A DNA stretch of 40,615 nt from Candidatus Mcinerneyibacterium aminivorans (GTDB lineage: Bacteria; Macinerneyibacteriota; Macinerneyibacteria; Macinerneyibacteriales; Macinerneyibacteriaceae). The notes under the pieces are model-generated. The model had not been told where the DNA came from, did not search any database, and saw only the letters and a program-made list of their open reading frames with translations. Each line of letters begins with the position of its first letter. The stretch's first letter is position 1. This document shows positions 7,005-14,361 of the stretch, in pieces. Made by a program: the position numbers and the translations under genes. The stretch lies in the NCBI GenBank assembly GCA_008086245.1, contig VSIX01000040.1, positions 1 to 40,615 of the forward strand, in the 5' to 3' direction.

Positions 7005-8338
7005 AAGGAAAGCTGCATTGTTGCTGTAATATTAAAATCACTGCTGCTGCTTTTGTTTGTATTATAAACTGTTTTAATATACTCAAAGTCAACATTAAAT
7101 AAATACATATAGTGCAAATTATAGCCCATTCCAATTAATCCCCTGTACTGATAATAATCTTTATAATCATCCGCAGGATTGTTTTCACTTTCCTCTATAA
7201 GATAATTGTTGTTATATTCATGAAATCCCCCAAGTCTAATCCTTATTTGGGGAATCACTGTATATTCAAAGTCAAAATTTATACTATTGATGTAACCGCT
7301 GTTTAAACTTTCATCATTTATGGATTCCCGAATATCAGAATAATAATTCAACTGGAAATCTTCGGAAATATTCAAGAAAATTTTATTTGCATAATAATTA
7401 TAATTAAATGCAAAAAGATATTTATCATAATTTAAATTTTCATAACTTAGCTTATCATACTTTAATTGCCCATATAATATTTTTATTTCAATAGGATTTT
7501 CAAATATATTTAATTCGATACCGCTTTCCCACATATAATAATTTTTTTCTACTGATTCTGTATTCTGCTGGCTAATATTTCCAATAATAAATGGCAAAAA
7601 TATTTTGCTAATCCTTTTACCAATTCTTAAATTGTTTGTTAAAATATGATAATTATAGTAATCGTAATTTTCATTTTCATATTTTCTACAATCATATCCT
7701 AAATCATTATTAATTATAAAATAAGGTTTGTAAATATTTAGAGAAATCTTATTGTAATAATTTTGTACATCTGGAACAAGTCCTTCTGAATAATTATAAA
7801 TCTCATACTCCGAAACCAAAGTCACAAATTTATAATTTAAAATCATATCAAGTAAATAAGTATTATAATCCTGAATATCTTCGTTTTTGTTTTCATAGTT
7901 AATTGAATAATATCCTCCTCCGGTATTAATGAAGAAATTATCATTGAAATATTTCATAAAATTTAATGAAATATCATTTTTATTATAATCAAAACTTTCC
8001 GTTGATAGGTCTTCGTTATTTAAATAACTATAGACTGTTCTCAAATTGCCATATTTTCCATTTATTATTGACACTCCGACAGAACCACTTTTTTCATAGT
8101 AGAAATCATCTTTTATTAGTCCAGCAGAGATATCTGCTGAAATATTTTCTCTTTTCACAAAAAAATTAAAAAGGCTTTCTCCATAAATTCTTTCCTCTTT
8201 ATCATTTATTAAATAATAATTATCTTCTGTATTGGAATATGTTGCTCCCAATGTTAAGTCTCCACCATACTCCACTGAATGTATACATACTACTGAAATC
8301 AAAAATATCAATACAAGTATAAAAAACATTTTTTTCAT
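7001..8338 (-). CDS. putative outer-membrane beta-barrel protein
   Basis: A 445-residue protein with an N-terminal signal peptide (MKKMFFILVLIFLISVVCIH). The rest is rich in Tyr, Asn, Ser and alternating hydrophobic/polar strands, and the C-terminus is TATMQLSF, ending in Phe as outer-membrane barrels commonly do. No lipobox or named domain was recognised. Its ATG overlaps the TGA of the upstream FecR-domain gene (ATGA), so the two are translationally coupled and probably work together at the envelope. The gene runs convergently into the sirtuin with a 4-base overlap. Barrel topology is inferred from composition and termini, not from a family match. Confidence 0.7.
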   Translation of the reverse strand: MKKMFFILVLIFLISVVCIHSVEYGGDLTLGATYSNTEDNYYLINDKEERIYGESLFNFFVKRENISADISAGLIKDDFYYEKSGSVGVSIINGKYGNLRTVYSYLNNEDLSTESFDYNKNDISLNFMKYFNDNFFINTGGGYYSINYENKNEDIQDYNTYLLDMILNYKFVTLVSEYEIYNYSEGLVPDVQNYYNKISLNIYKPYFIINNDLGYDCRKYENENYDYYNYHILTNNLRIGKRISKIFLPFIIGNISQQNTESVEKNYYMWESGIELNIFENPIEIKILYGQLKYDKLSYENLNYDKYLFAFNYNYYANKIFLNISEDFQLNYYSDIRESINDESLNSGYINSINFDFEYTVIPQIRIRLGGFHEYNNNYLIEESENNPADDYKDYYQYRGLIGMGYNLHYMYLFNVDFEYIKTVYNTNKSSSSDFNITATMQLSF

Positions 8339-9861
8339 GATAGAAGCTCCTTCCCCTCACTGCTGTTGAAAAACATTATTAGAGGCATAAACTTTTTATG
8401 TAATCTATCAAAATGCAGACTAACATTATCATTTCCCGATATAAATCTAAAACTTTTCAGAAGGCGTTCTATTCTTTCCTTTTTTCTCATAAGCCTTTTG
8501 GATTTTATGAATAAATCTTTTTGCTCTATCTCCATAATCATTCTTTTATAATTACTATAATTACTTCTCAAATTCCTGTAATTTTGAATGAGCCTATAAA
8601 GTTTTCTTGCCTGCAATTTGTAATCGGCCGGTATTTCCCCTGTGGCAAGTATTCTTTTTACTTCATCAAGCCACTGTTCAATAGAACCGACTTCAATTAA
8701 AATGTTATATAGATTCCTCCTAAATGAAAATATTTTATGCTCAAAATTTGAAAATATTTTAAAACTGTTTTTCTCCAGTCTAATTAATTCCTTCAGCTTG
8801 AGATATTTATTATAGAGATTATCAATTTCATCTTTTATTTTTTTTAATTCCGAACGATGAATACTTTCTCCATATTCACTATCATTTAATATTCCTTCAA
8901 GGTCTTTTTTTGAGATTTTATAAAAAACATAAAAGCTGTTCAAATCATTTTCCAAATAATTAATATTAGCAATGTTTTTTTCATCTTTAATTTTACCCTT
9001 CCAGAATTTAATTTTTGTCCAATAATATTTTAGTCTATCATTTAGGTTATATTTTTTTCTTTTATTATATTCTCTTAGAAATTTTTCAACCCTTTTATTA
9101 ATATCTTCCCATTTTGCTATTTCGAAATTAAATTTTTTAATCAATTTATTGGTTTTTTGAAACAGCTCATTCATTTTTTCAAATTCTTTTTTGGAATATT
9201 TTTTTTCCAGTTGATTTAGACTGTTTTCAATGGTTTTAATATTGTTTTCTATTTCATCTCTTTTTTTTGATTTTAAGCTGTCCTTCATTCTTTTTCTTTT
9301 TTCCCATTTTTCAACTTTTAGAAGTTTTCCTTTTTTATCAATTCCGGATTTAAAACCGGCTTTTACAATCTGTTCATTCCCGGAAATATTTTTTAGATAA
9401 ATTTCTCCCTCTTCACAAATTACATCCATTCCCTTTTCTGGATCCATTGTTACGGCAAATTCAGTACCCCTAACACCTGCTCTACCAAACCGAGTTTCAA
9501 CTTCATATCTCTGGCCTACAGTACTTTTAATTTTATTCCACAATTTTCCGAAAAAAGATTTAATTGTTTTTTTTTCTTTTTTAAACTCTTTTATTTCAAT
9601 TCTTGTCTTTTCTTCAACTTCAATTTTTATATTTTTGTCTGTTGATAGTATTTCTACATAGCTGTTCTTCTTAGTTTCAATAAGATCTCCCTCATATAGT
9701 TTTTGGTTTAAGCGAACTTCCTTCCAGGAATTGTCCTGATATACTACAACATCCCCTGATATAAAATCTATTTTAGCAACATGTTCCACATTTTGAGCCG
9801 ATGCAGAGATTATAAAAAAAATATAAAATATACCTAAACAAAATATACTTTTGAATCTCAT
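8335..9861 (-). CDS. FecR-domain periplasmic protein with long helical tail
   Basis: A 508-residue secreted protein. The start is the ATG at 9861, preceded by GAGGGGG; a longer frame would pass through that RBS. After a signal peptide (about 1-22, ending ISASAQ) comes a FecR-type domain: VAKIDFISGDVVVYQ, LYEGDLIETKKNSYVEIL, then FGRAGVRGTEFAVTMD and a VICEEGEIYLKN segment, to about residue 170. The remaining 330 residues are Lys/Glu-rich and strongly helical, probably coiled coil. There is no adjacent sigma factor or TonB receptor, so it is unlikely to be a FecIR regulator; FecR domains also occur in structural envelope proteins. It is coupled to the downstream barrel gene. Confidence 0.78.
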   Translation of the reverse strand: MRFKSIFCLGIFYIFFIISASAQNVEHVAKIDFISGDVVVYQDNSWKEVRLNQKLYEGDLIETKKNSYVEILSTDKNIKIEVEEKTRIEIKEFKKEKKTIKSFFGKLWNKIKSTVGQRYEVETRFGRAGVRGTEFAVTMDPEKGMDVICEEGEIYLKNISGNEQIVKAGFKSGIDKKGKLLKVEKWEKRKRMKDSLKSKKRDEIENNIKTIENSLNQLEKKYSKKEFEKMNELFQKTNKLIKKFNFEIAKWEDINKRVEKFLREYNKRKKYNLNDRLKYYWTKIKFWKGKIKDEKNIANINYLENDLNSFYVFYKISKKDLEGILNDSEYGESIHRSELKKIKDEIDNLYNKYLKLKELIRLEKNSFKIFSNFEHKIFSFRRNLYNILIEVGSIEQWLDEVKRILATGEIPADYKLQARKLYRLIQNYRNLRSNYSNYKRMIMEIEQKDLFIKSKRLMRKKERIERLLKSFRFISGNDNVSLHFDRLHKKFMPLIMFFNSSEGKELLS

Positions 9862-9901
9862 TTTACCCCCTCGATTAATATAGATTAACATTAATATATT
9901 A

Positions 9902-9930
9902 AATATAGTAAGTAGTTGAAATAATTCAAC
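9902..9930 (-). promoter_or_regulatory. candidate promoter with overlapping palindrome, FecR operon
   Basis: On the minus strand TTGAAT (9929-9924), a 16-base spacer and TATATT (9907-9902) precede the FecR gene. GTTGAA-ATAA-TTCAAC (9915-9930) is a perfect 6+6 inverted repeat covering the -35 box, a plausible operator position. AT-rich context makes both matches tentative. Confidence 0.35.
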
Positions 9931-10348
9931 TTATCGATTTAATTTTTTGCCTTTATATCGATAATCTTATTATAGATTGATTTTTCAATTTAAAACCAAA
10001 AAAATACACAATTCCATATTACCTTTATTATTGCTTTGCTTTTTATATTATACCTCCAGGCAATCAGTGAATGGAACAATTTATTATTAACTGTAAAGTA
10101 ATCGATGGAATACAGATAATAATAAAGATTTGTTTTCAATTTTTTTTTGAAATTATTAGATTAATATTTTTTACGGAAATTTAGAGAAAACTTATCGGAA
10201 ATTGCATTTAATAAAGACCCTTAATTTTTTCTATACTATTATTTTTGAAAACTTCCATCTTATAATTGTTCAAAATCAGCTGCTTAGATTTTCATTTTGC
10301 CCCGTTTATTGACCGGTCGGAATTGAAGATTTTAAATAATTATTAATT
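9931..10348. other. AT-rich intergenic region, no gene seen
   Basis: About 420 bases between the end of the D-aminopeptidase gene and the FecR promoter. No open frame with an RBS, tRNA, repeat shared with other parts of the window, or convincing terminator was found. A short ACCGGT palindrome (around 10311-10318) is the only GC-rich spot. Confidence 0.5.
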
Positions 10349-11176
10349 TTATAAATTTGGTAATCCTTTGCAGCAAAAAATAATTGCCATTAATGTTTCA
10401 TAAAACGATTTCATTGTATCCGAATAAAATATAATTTTTCTACCCGTTATTCTTTTAATGCCCGGTATCAAAGAAGCAACTTCAGAATACTTTGTATCCT
10501 TAAGCTCTATTTCACCTTTTATTGGTTTTTTTACAGATATTACAGGATATTTCTCAACTGACTTTATACTGGAAACAGTTTTATCAATTCTTTTTTTTAT
10601 TTTTTCCATATTTATCATTTTAGCAGAAAATTTCCCTATTTCTTCTTTTAATACAGCAGTCTCAATATTTTCATTATAGCTTTTAACATGATTTATAAAT
10701 TTATTCCCCCCGGCCGCCATAATAACCGGTACCTTCATTTCACCAGCTAAATATGAATTTATTAAAAATTCATTTGCAATTTTATTATTGATTTTGATAT
10801 TATGAATTATACCTGCAGAGTAGGTATGATCCATATTACCTATTTTTCCAATACCGACATGGTATCCTAAAAATATTACTCCCCCATAATTCTCATCAAG
10901 CCCTTCCATCATGTAGTATCTTCTAGGATACCCCTTTATCAAATCCACATTATCCGGTAGTTCATCATATAAGAAATTATTTCCAAAAGCATGTGAATCA
11001 CAGAGAGTTATTGATCTTAACAATTTGAAGTGTTTAAAAAGAGATTCACAAACATATTTTATCTGATCGGTAACAATTTTTTTATAATATCGGTATTGTT
11101 CTTTATTTTCACTAATTTCTCTCCAGAAGGTAATTCCAGCCATTCCCTCCAGATCAAATGAAATAAACAACTTCAC
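10349..11176 (-). CDS. M55-family D-aminopeptidase (DppA-like)
   Basis: Zinc peptidase that in characterised members releases D-amino acids such as D-Ala from short peptides. The 275 residues match DppA. Metal-site residues are visible in order: Asp8 and Glu10 (SFDLEG), Asp60/His62 (CDSH), His106 (LGYHVGIG), His117 (MDHTYS) and Glu136 (NEFLIN). The start is GTG at 11176 with AAAGGGG 6 bases upstream, 10 bases after the hldD stop. It is the last gene of a four-gene unit with an M19 dipeptidase; the pairing suggests recycling of D-amino-acid-containing cell-wall peptides, or their use as nutrients. Lack of a signal peptide places it in the cytoplasm. Confidence 0.85.
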   Translation of the reverse strand: MKLFISFDLEGMAGITFWREISENKEQYRYYKKIVTDQIKYVCESLFKHFKLLRSITLCDSHAFGNNFLYDELPDNVDLIKGYPRRYYMMEGLDENYGGVIFLGYHVGIGKIGNMDHTYSAGIIHNIKINNKIANEFLINSYLAGEMKVPVIMAAGGNKFINHVKSYNENIETAVLKEEIGKFSAKMINMEKIKKRIDKTVSSIKSVEKYPVISVKKPIKGEIELKDTKYSEVASLIPGIKRITGRKIIFYSDTMKSFYETLMAIIFCCKGLPNL

Positions 11177-11186
11177 TGTTTCCCCT

Positions 11187-12146
11187 TTACTGATTTTCTT
11201 TTAAATACAGAAATCCTTCATTCTTTTCCAGATAATTGAAATAAAGTTCAATACCTTTTTCAAGAGTTTTAAATTCCTTCTTATAACCGGCGTTTCTCAA
11301 TTTTGTTAATTCTGCTTTTGTAAAATCCTGATATTTCCCCTTTAATTTTTCAGGGAAGGGAATGTTCTCAATCTCACCATAGGATAATAAATCAATTAGC
11401 TTTTTTGCCACTTTAATAAAACTTTTCGGTTGTCCTGTACCGCAGTTGAATATTCCATTTTTTTCACTATTTTTATAAAAAAACAAATTAACATCAACCA
11501 CATCATCAACATAGACAAAATCTCTTAAAAAATCTTCGCTTCCTTCAAAAACTTTTGCTTTTTTATTTTCTTTCAATTGATTATAAAATTTCAAAACTGG
11601 AGAACTCATTCTTTTTTTATGATTTTCCTGCTGACCATAAACATTAAAATATCTCAATCCAACAATCTGGGATTTTGCTTCTTTTAAATATTTTCTAACA
11701 TACTGGTCAAAAAGAAATTTTGAAAAAGCATAAACATTTAAGGGGTTTTCATTCTCTCTTTTCTCTTCAAACCCTTTTTCTCCCTGCCCATAAACCGAAG
11801 CACTGGATGCATATATAAATGGAATTTTCCCCTCCATAGCAAAATGAAGTAGGTCCTTGCTGTATTCATAGTTATTCTTTAACATGTATCTCCCATCATT
11901 TTCCATTGTATCAGTACAGGCCCCCTGATGAAAAAAAGCATCAATATCAGAATTTCTAAAATATTCAAGAGAATTGATGAAATCGTTTTTATCTATAAAA
12001 TCTGAAAATTTCAGAGCATTCATATTTCTGCTTTTATTTCCGTCTTTTAAATCATCAACTATTAAAATATCTTCATATCCTCTTTCATTTAACCCTTTAA
12101 TTATATTGCTGCCAATAAACCCTGCTCCTCCAGTAACAATTATCAT
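11187..12146 (-). CDS. hldD: ADP-L-glycero-D-manno-heptose 6-epimerase
   Basis: Last enzyme in making ADP-L-glycero-D-manno-heptose, the precursor of the LPS inner core. The 319 residues show the NADP-binding GGAGFIGSN (6-14), the HldD-type FFHQGACTDTME segment, YASSASVYG, the Tyr/Lys catalytic motif VYAFSKFLFDQYV, GLRYFNVYGQQE..HK and DFLRDFVYVDDVV. These distinguish it from UDP-galactose epimerases. The ATG has a GGAGG RBS, and the gene sits between an M19 dipeptidase (15-base gap) and the D-aminopeptidase. Its presence implies an outer membrane with heptose-containing LPS. The other heptose genes are not in the window. Confidence 0.9.
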   Translation of the reverse strand: MIIVTGGAGFIGSNIIKGLNERGYEDILIVDDLKDGNKSRNMNALKFSDFIDKNDFINSLEYFRNSDIDAFFHQGACTDTMENDGRYMLKNNYEYSKDLLHFAMEGKIPFIYASSASVYGQGEKGFEEKRENENPLNVYAFSKFLFDQYVRKYLKEAKSQIVGLRYFNVYGQQENHKKRMSSPVLKFYNQLKENKKAKVFEGSEDFLRDFVYVDDVVDVNLFFYKNSEKNGIFNCGTGQPKSFIKVAKKLIDLLSYGEIENIPFPEKLKGKYQDFTKAELTKLRNAGYKKEFKTLEKGIELYFNYLEKNEGFLYLKENQ

Positions 12147-12161
12147 ATGTAATCCTCCTAT

Positions 12162-13112
12162 TTATAACACCTGTTTAATAACTCTTTTTGCATTTTTATA
12201 CGCAATTTGTTCAATTTCTCTTTCACTATAACCATTCTTTTTAAGTGCATCAACCAATTTTTGTATGTGAGAATAATCCTCAATTTCCATTCCACAGTCT
12301 ATTCCATCAAAATCAGAGCCTATCGCTATAGATTCAGCTCCGCCAATTTTTTTTATATGATTTATATGGTTTAATATATCGGAGATTTTAGAGATCTCAT
12401 TCTCAGCTAAGAAGGCCGCACAAAAATTTATCCCAATTACCCCTCCGGATTCTGAAATTTCTTTTATCATCCTATCCGTCAAATTCCGACTGTGATTATG
12501 AATATTTCTTGCATTAGAATGAGTAGCTATAAATGGATCATTAGAAATTTCAAGCACATCATAGAACCCCCCATCCGAAAGATGGGACACATCAATAAGA
12601 ATTCCCAAATCATTCATCATTCTTACTGCATCTTTACCAAACCGGGTTAATCCCTTGCTTTGATATTCTTCTTTACAATTTGGATATCCAATAGTATTTG
12701 GGAAATTCCATGTTAAAGTAATAGCTCTTACCCCTGTTTCATAGAGAATTTTTATTTTGTTCAAATCATTTCCAACAACCCCTCCTTCTTCAAGAGTAAG
12801 AAAAGCTGATATTTTATTCGCTTTTTCATTTTTATTCAAATCATCTATATCAGAGGCAAATTCAACTTTATCATATTTGTTTATTTGCTGATGAAAATAG
12901 TCAATCATATCGAGAGTTAACTCAAATATACTATCATAACCCTTCTTTTCATAATCGATATTTTTATATATAAACATAGCAAAAAATTGGGCTAATGAAT
13001 CACCTTTTATTAATTTATTTATATCAATATGATAATCATTATTTTTAAATTTTTTATTTTTATTTTTAAATAATTTCATGAATGTATCACAATGCAGATC
13101 TATAATTTTCAA
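12162..13112 (-). CDS. membrane dipeptidase family M19 (zinc dipeptidase)
   Basis: Renal-dipeptidase-type metalloenzyme of about 316 residues that hydrolyses dipeptides, often with D-residues at the C-terminal position. Zinc ligands appear in order: His7 and Asp9 (DLHCD), Glu in FLTLEEGG, His in LIDVSHLS and His in FIATHSNAR, followed by the family RNLTDRMIKEI and IGSDFDGID motifs. No signal peptide is evident, so the protein is probably cytoplasmic despite the family name. The start is TTG at 13112, overlapping the preceding TGA by 4 bases (TTGA), with GAGGAGA upstream. It shares an operon with hldD and a D-aminopeptidase, pointing to peptide or muropeptide turnover. Confidence 0.9.
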   Translation of the reverse strand: MKIIDLHCDTFMKLFKNKNKKFKNNDYHIDINKLIKGDSLAQFFAMFIYKNIDYEKKGYDSIFELTLDMIDYFHQQINKYDKVEFASDIDDLNKNEKANKISAFLTLEEGGVVGNDLNKIKILYETGVRAITLTWNFPNTIGYPNCKEEYQSKGLTRFGKDAVRMMNDLGILIDVSHLSDGGFYDVLEISNDPFIATHSNARNIHNHSRNLTDRMIKEISESGGVIGINFCAAFLAENEISKISDILNHINHIKKIGGAESIAIGSDFDGIDCGMEIEDYSHIQKLVDALKKNGYSEREIEQIAYKNAKRVIKQVL

Positions 13113-13798
13113 TTTTTATAATCTCCTCTTTTTTCCAGAGTTAATCCTGTTCTACTAATTTTTAACAAAAATTCCTTTTCTTTTGATGGATACTGAAAAA
13201 TTGAGCTACCATAAACCGATTTAATAAAAAACAGGTTTTTATCATTTTTCAAAAGTTTTATCCAGTATTTGTTATCATTCCTTTTTGCTAACAACAGTAC
13301 ATCATGTTTTTTATTTCTTTCCTTCTCTACATCTTCATATTTACCATAAACACTTAAAATTTTATAATGGGTTTTAAACCCTAAAAGATTCATTAGGGGA
13401 TGCCATTTTAATATATAAGAATCAACAGCCCACAAATCCCCTCTAATTTTTTTGTTTTGAACCTTTCTTATATTTTCATCAATAGGCTCAACCGATATTT
13501 CCATTAGAGATCCTTTATTGTTAATATTTACACACCTGATTCTTGCTACATCTTTTTCATGGGTAAAAACATTATAGGATTTTAAAGATAAGAAGAAAAA
13601 AATCATCGTAGTTGATAAAAATAAAAATACAAAAAATAATAGCAAAAATATTATATTTTTAATAAAACTATTTTTTTGAAATCTTTTAATCTTTTTTTTG
13701 TTTACCTTAAAAAATTGTTTTATAATAAGATATAGAAAATAAAGGGTAAAAAGTATTAGTATAAGAGAAATGATATAAAACCGATAATCAAATTTCAT
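13109..13798 (-). CDS. two-helix membrane protein of uncharacterised family
   Basis: A 229-residue protein with two N-terminal membrane helices (about 7-27 and 45-70) separated by a basic loop, then a roughly 150-residue soluble domain. The soluble part (GDLWAVDSYILKWHPLMN, LLGFKTHYKI, then SVYGSSIFQYP and KISRTGLTLE) resembles a family of small proteobacterial membrane proteins often labelled cation/multidrug efflux pump, although two helices cannot form such a pump. ATG 13798 is preferred over an upstream TTG because GGGAG lies just before the ATG. It leads the operon with M19 dipeptidase, hldD and dppA-like genes. Function unknown; an envelope role is inferred from context. Confidence 0.65.
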   Translation of the reverse strand: MKFDYRFYIISLILILFTLYFLYLIIKQFFKVNKKKIKRFQKNSFIKNIIFLLLFFVFLFLSTTMIFFFLSLKSYNVFTHEKDVARIRCVNINNKGSLMEISVEPIDENIRKVQNKKIRGDLWAVDSYILKWHPLMNLLGFKTHYKILSVYGKYEDVEKERNKKHDVLLLAKRNDNKYWIKLLKNDKNLFFIKSVYGSSIFQYPSKEKEFLLKISRTGLTLEKRGDYKN

Positions 13799-13830
13799 TT
13801 TTGCTCCCAATTTTCTGCTTAATCTAATTA

Positions 13831-13858
13831 ATTATATCACAGCAAAAAGGAGAATCAA
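13831..13858 (-). promoter_or_regulatory. promoter of envelope/peptidase operon
   Basis: On the minus strand TTGATT (13858-13853), a 16-base spacer and a perfect TATAAT (13836-13831) preceded by TG one base before, giving an extended -10 (TGATATAAT). Element B copy 2 ends only about 25 bases upstream of the -35 box. Confidence 0.65.
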
Positions 13859-13886
13859 TATCATAGTAAAACACAGATTTATAATT

Positions 13887-14272
13887 AAGGCTGTCTAAAA
13901 ACTATTTTTATGATTAAAAAATAAAATACAGTTATATAAATAATCACTTCTCAATATTCCCGCTATATAAATCCTAAAGTTTTTTTAAATTATTTACATT
14001 CATTATCTTTTTGTTAATCGCATTTATGGCTTAATAAACGCTTTTAATCTTGATTTAAAAAAATAATTGCTGTCTGAGTCCTGCAAAGCAGGGCGAGTTT
14101 AATTATTTTAGTGAATAAGTCATTAATAAAATCTAAGCAAACAAGTTGGCCCTTTGGGACAGGGCAGGAATTACAGAAATAATTTAAAAACTTTAGGATT
14201 TTATGTTATAACACATCAAATAAATAATATATAATACAAATTTCATACCAGTTTTAGTTTTCAGACAGCCTC
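13887..14272. mobile_element. MITE-like element B, copy 2, AATT target duplication
   Basis: A 386-bp copy of the element at 5242-5621, in the same orientation. Ends are AAGGCTGTCTAAAAACT and AGTTTTCAGACAGCCTC, flanked by AATT on both sides (13883-13886 and 14273-14276). The most conserved core runs from GTCCTGCAAAGCAGG through GTTTAATTATTTTAGTGAAT to GGGACAGGGCAGGAATTAC. There is no coding frame. It lies between the acyl-CoA dehydrogenase terminator and the promoter of the envelope operon, and brings a TATAAT-containing right end common to both copies. Confidence 0.85.
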
Positions 14273-14304
14273 AATTATATATTTAAATATGGGAAATGAA
14301 TATA

Positions 14305-14361
14305 TTAAAATTTTTAAATAAAAAATGATATTGAATAAGAAAGAATCTTATTCAATATCAT
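14305..14361 (-). terminator. intrinsic terminator of the etf-acd operon
   Basis: ATGATATTGAATAAG and its exact complement (arms 14347-14361 and 14325-14339, 7-base loop) form a 15-bp stem that includes the stop codon of the acyl-CoA dehydrogenase gene. On the minus strand TTTTTATTT follows directly. The overlap of stop codon and stem means the terminator encodes the last residues. Confidence 0.75.

Noticed and set aside
8335-9861. FecI/FecR iron-signalling system
   Set aside because: No sigma factor or TonB-dependent receptor is adjacent; the protein has a cleavable-type signal peptide and a long coiled coil instead of an anti-sigma domain.
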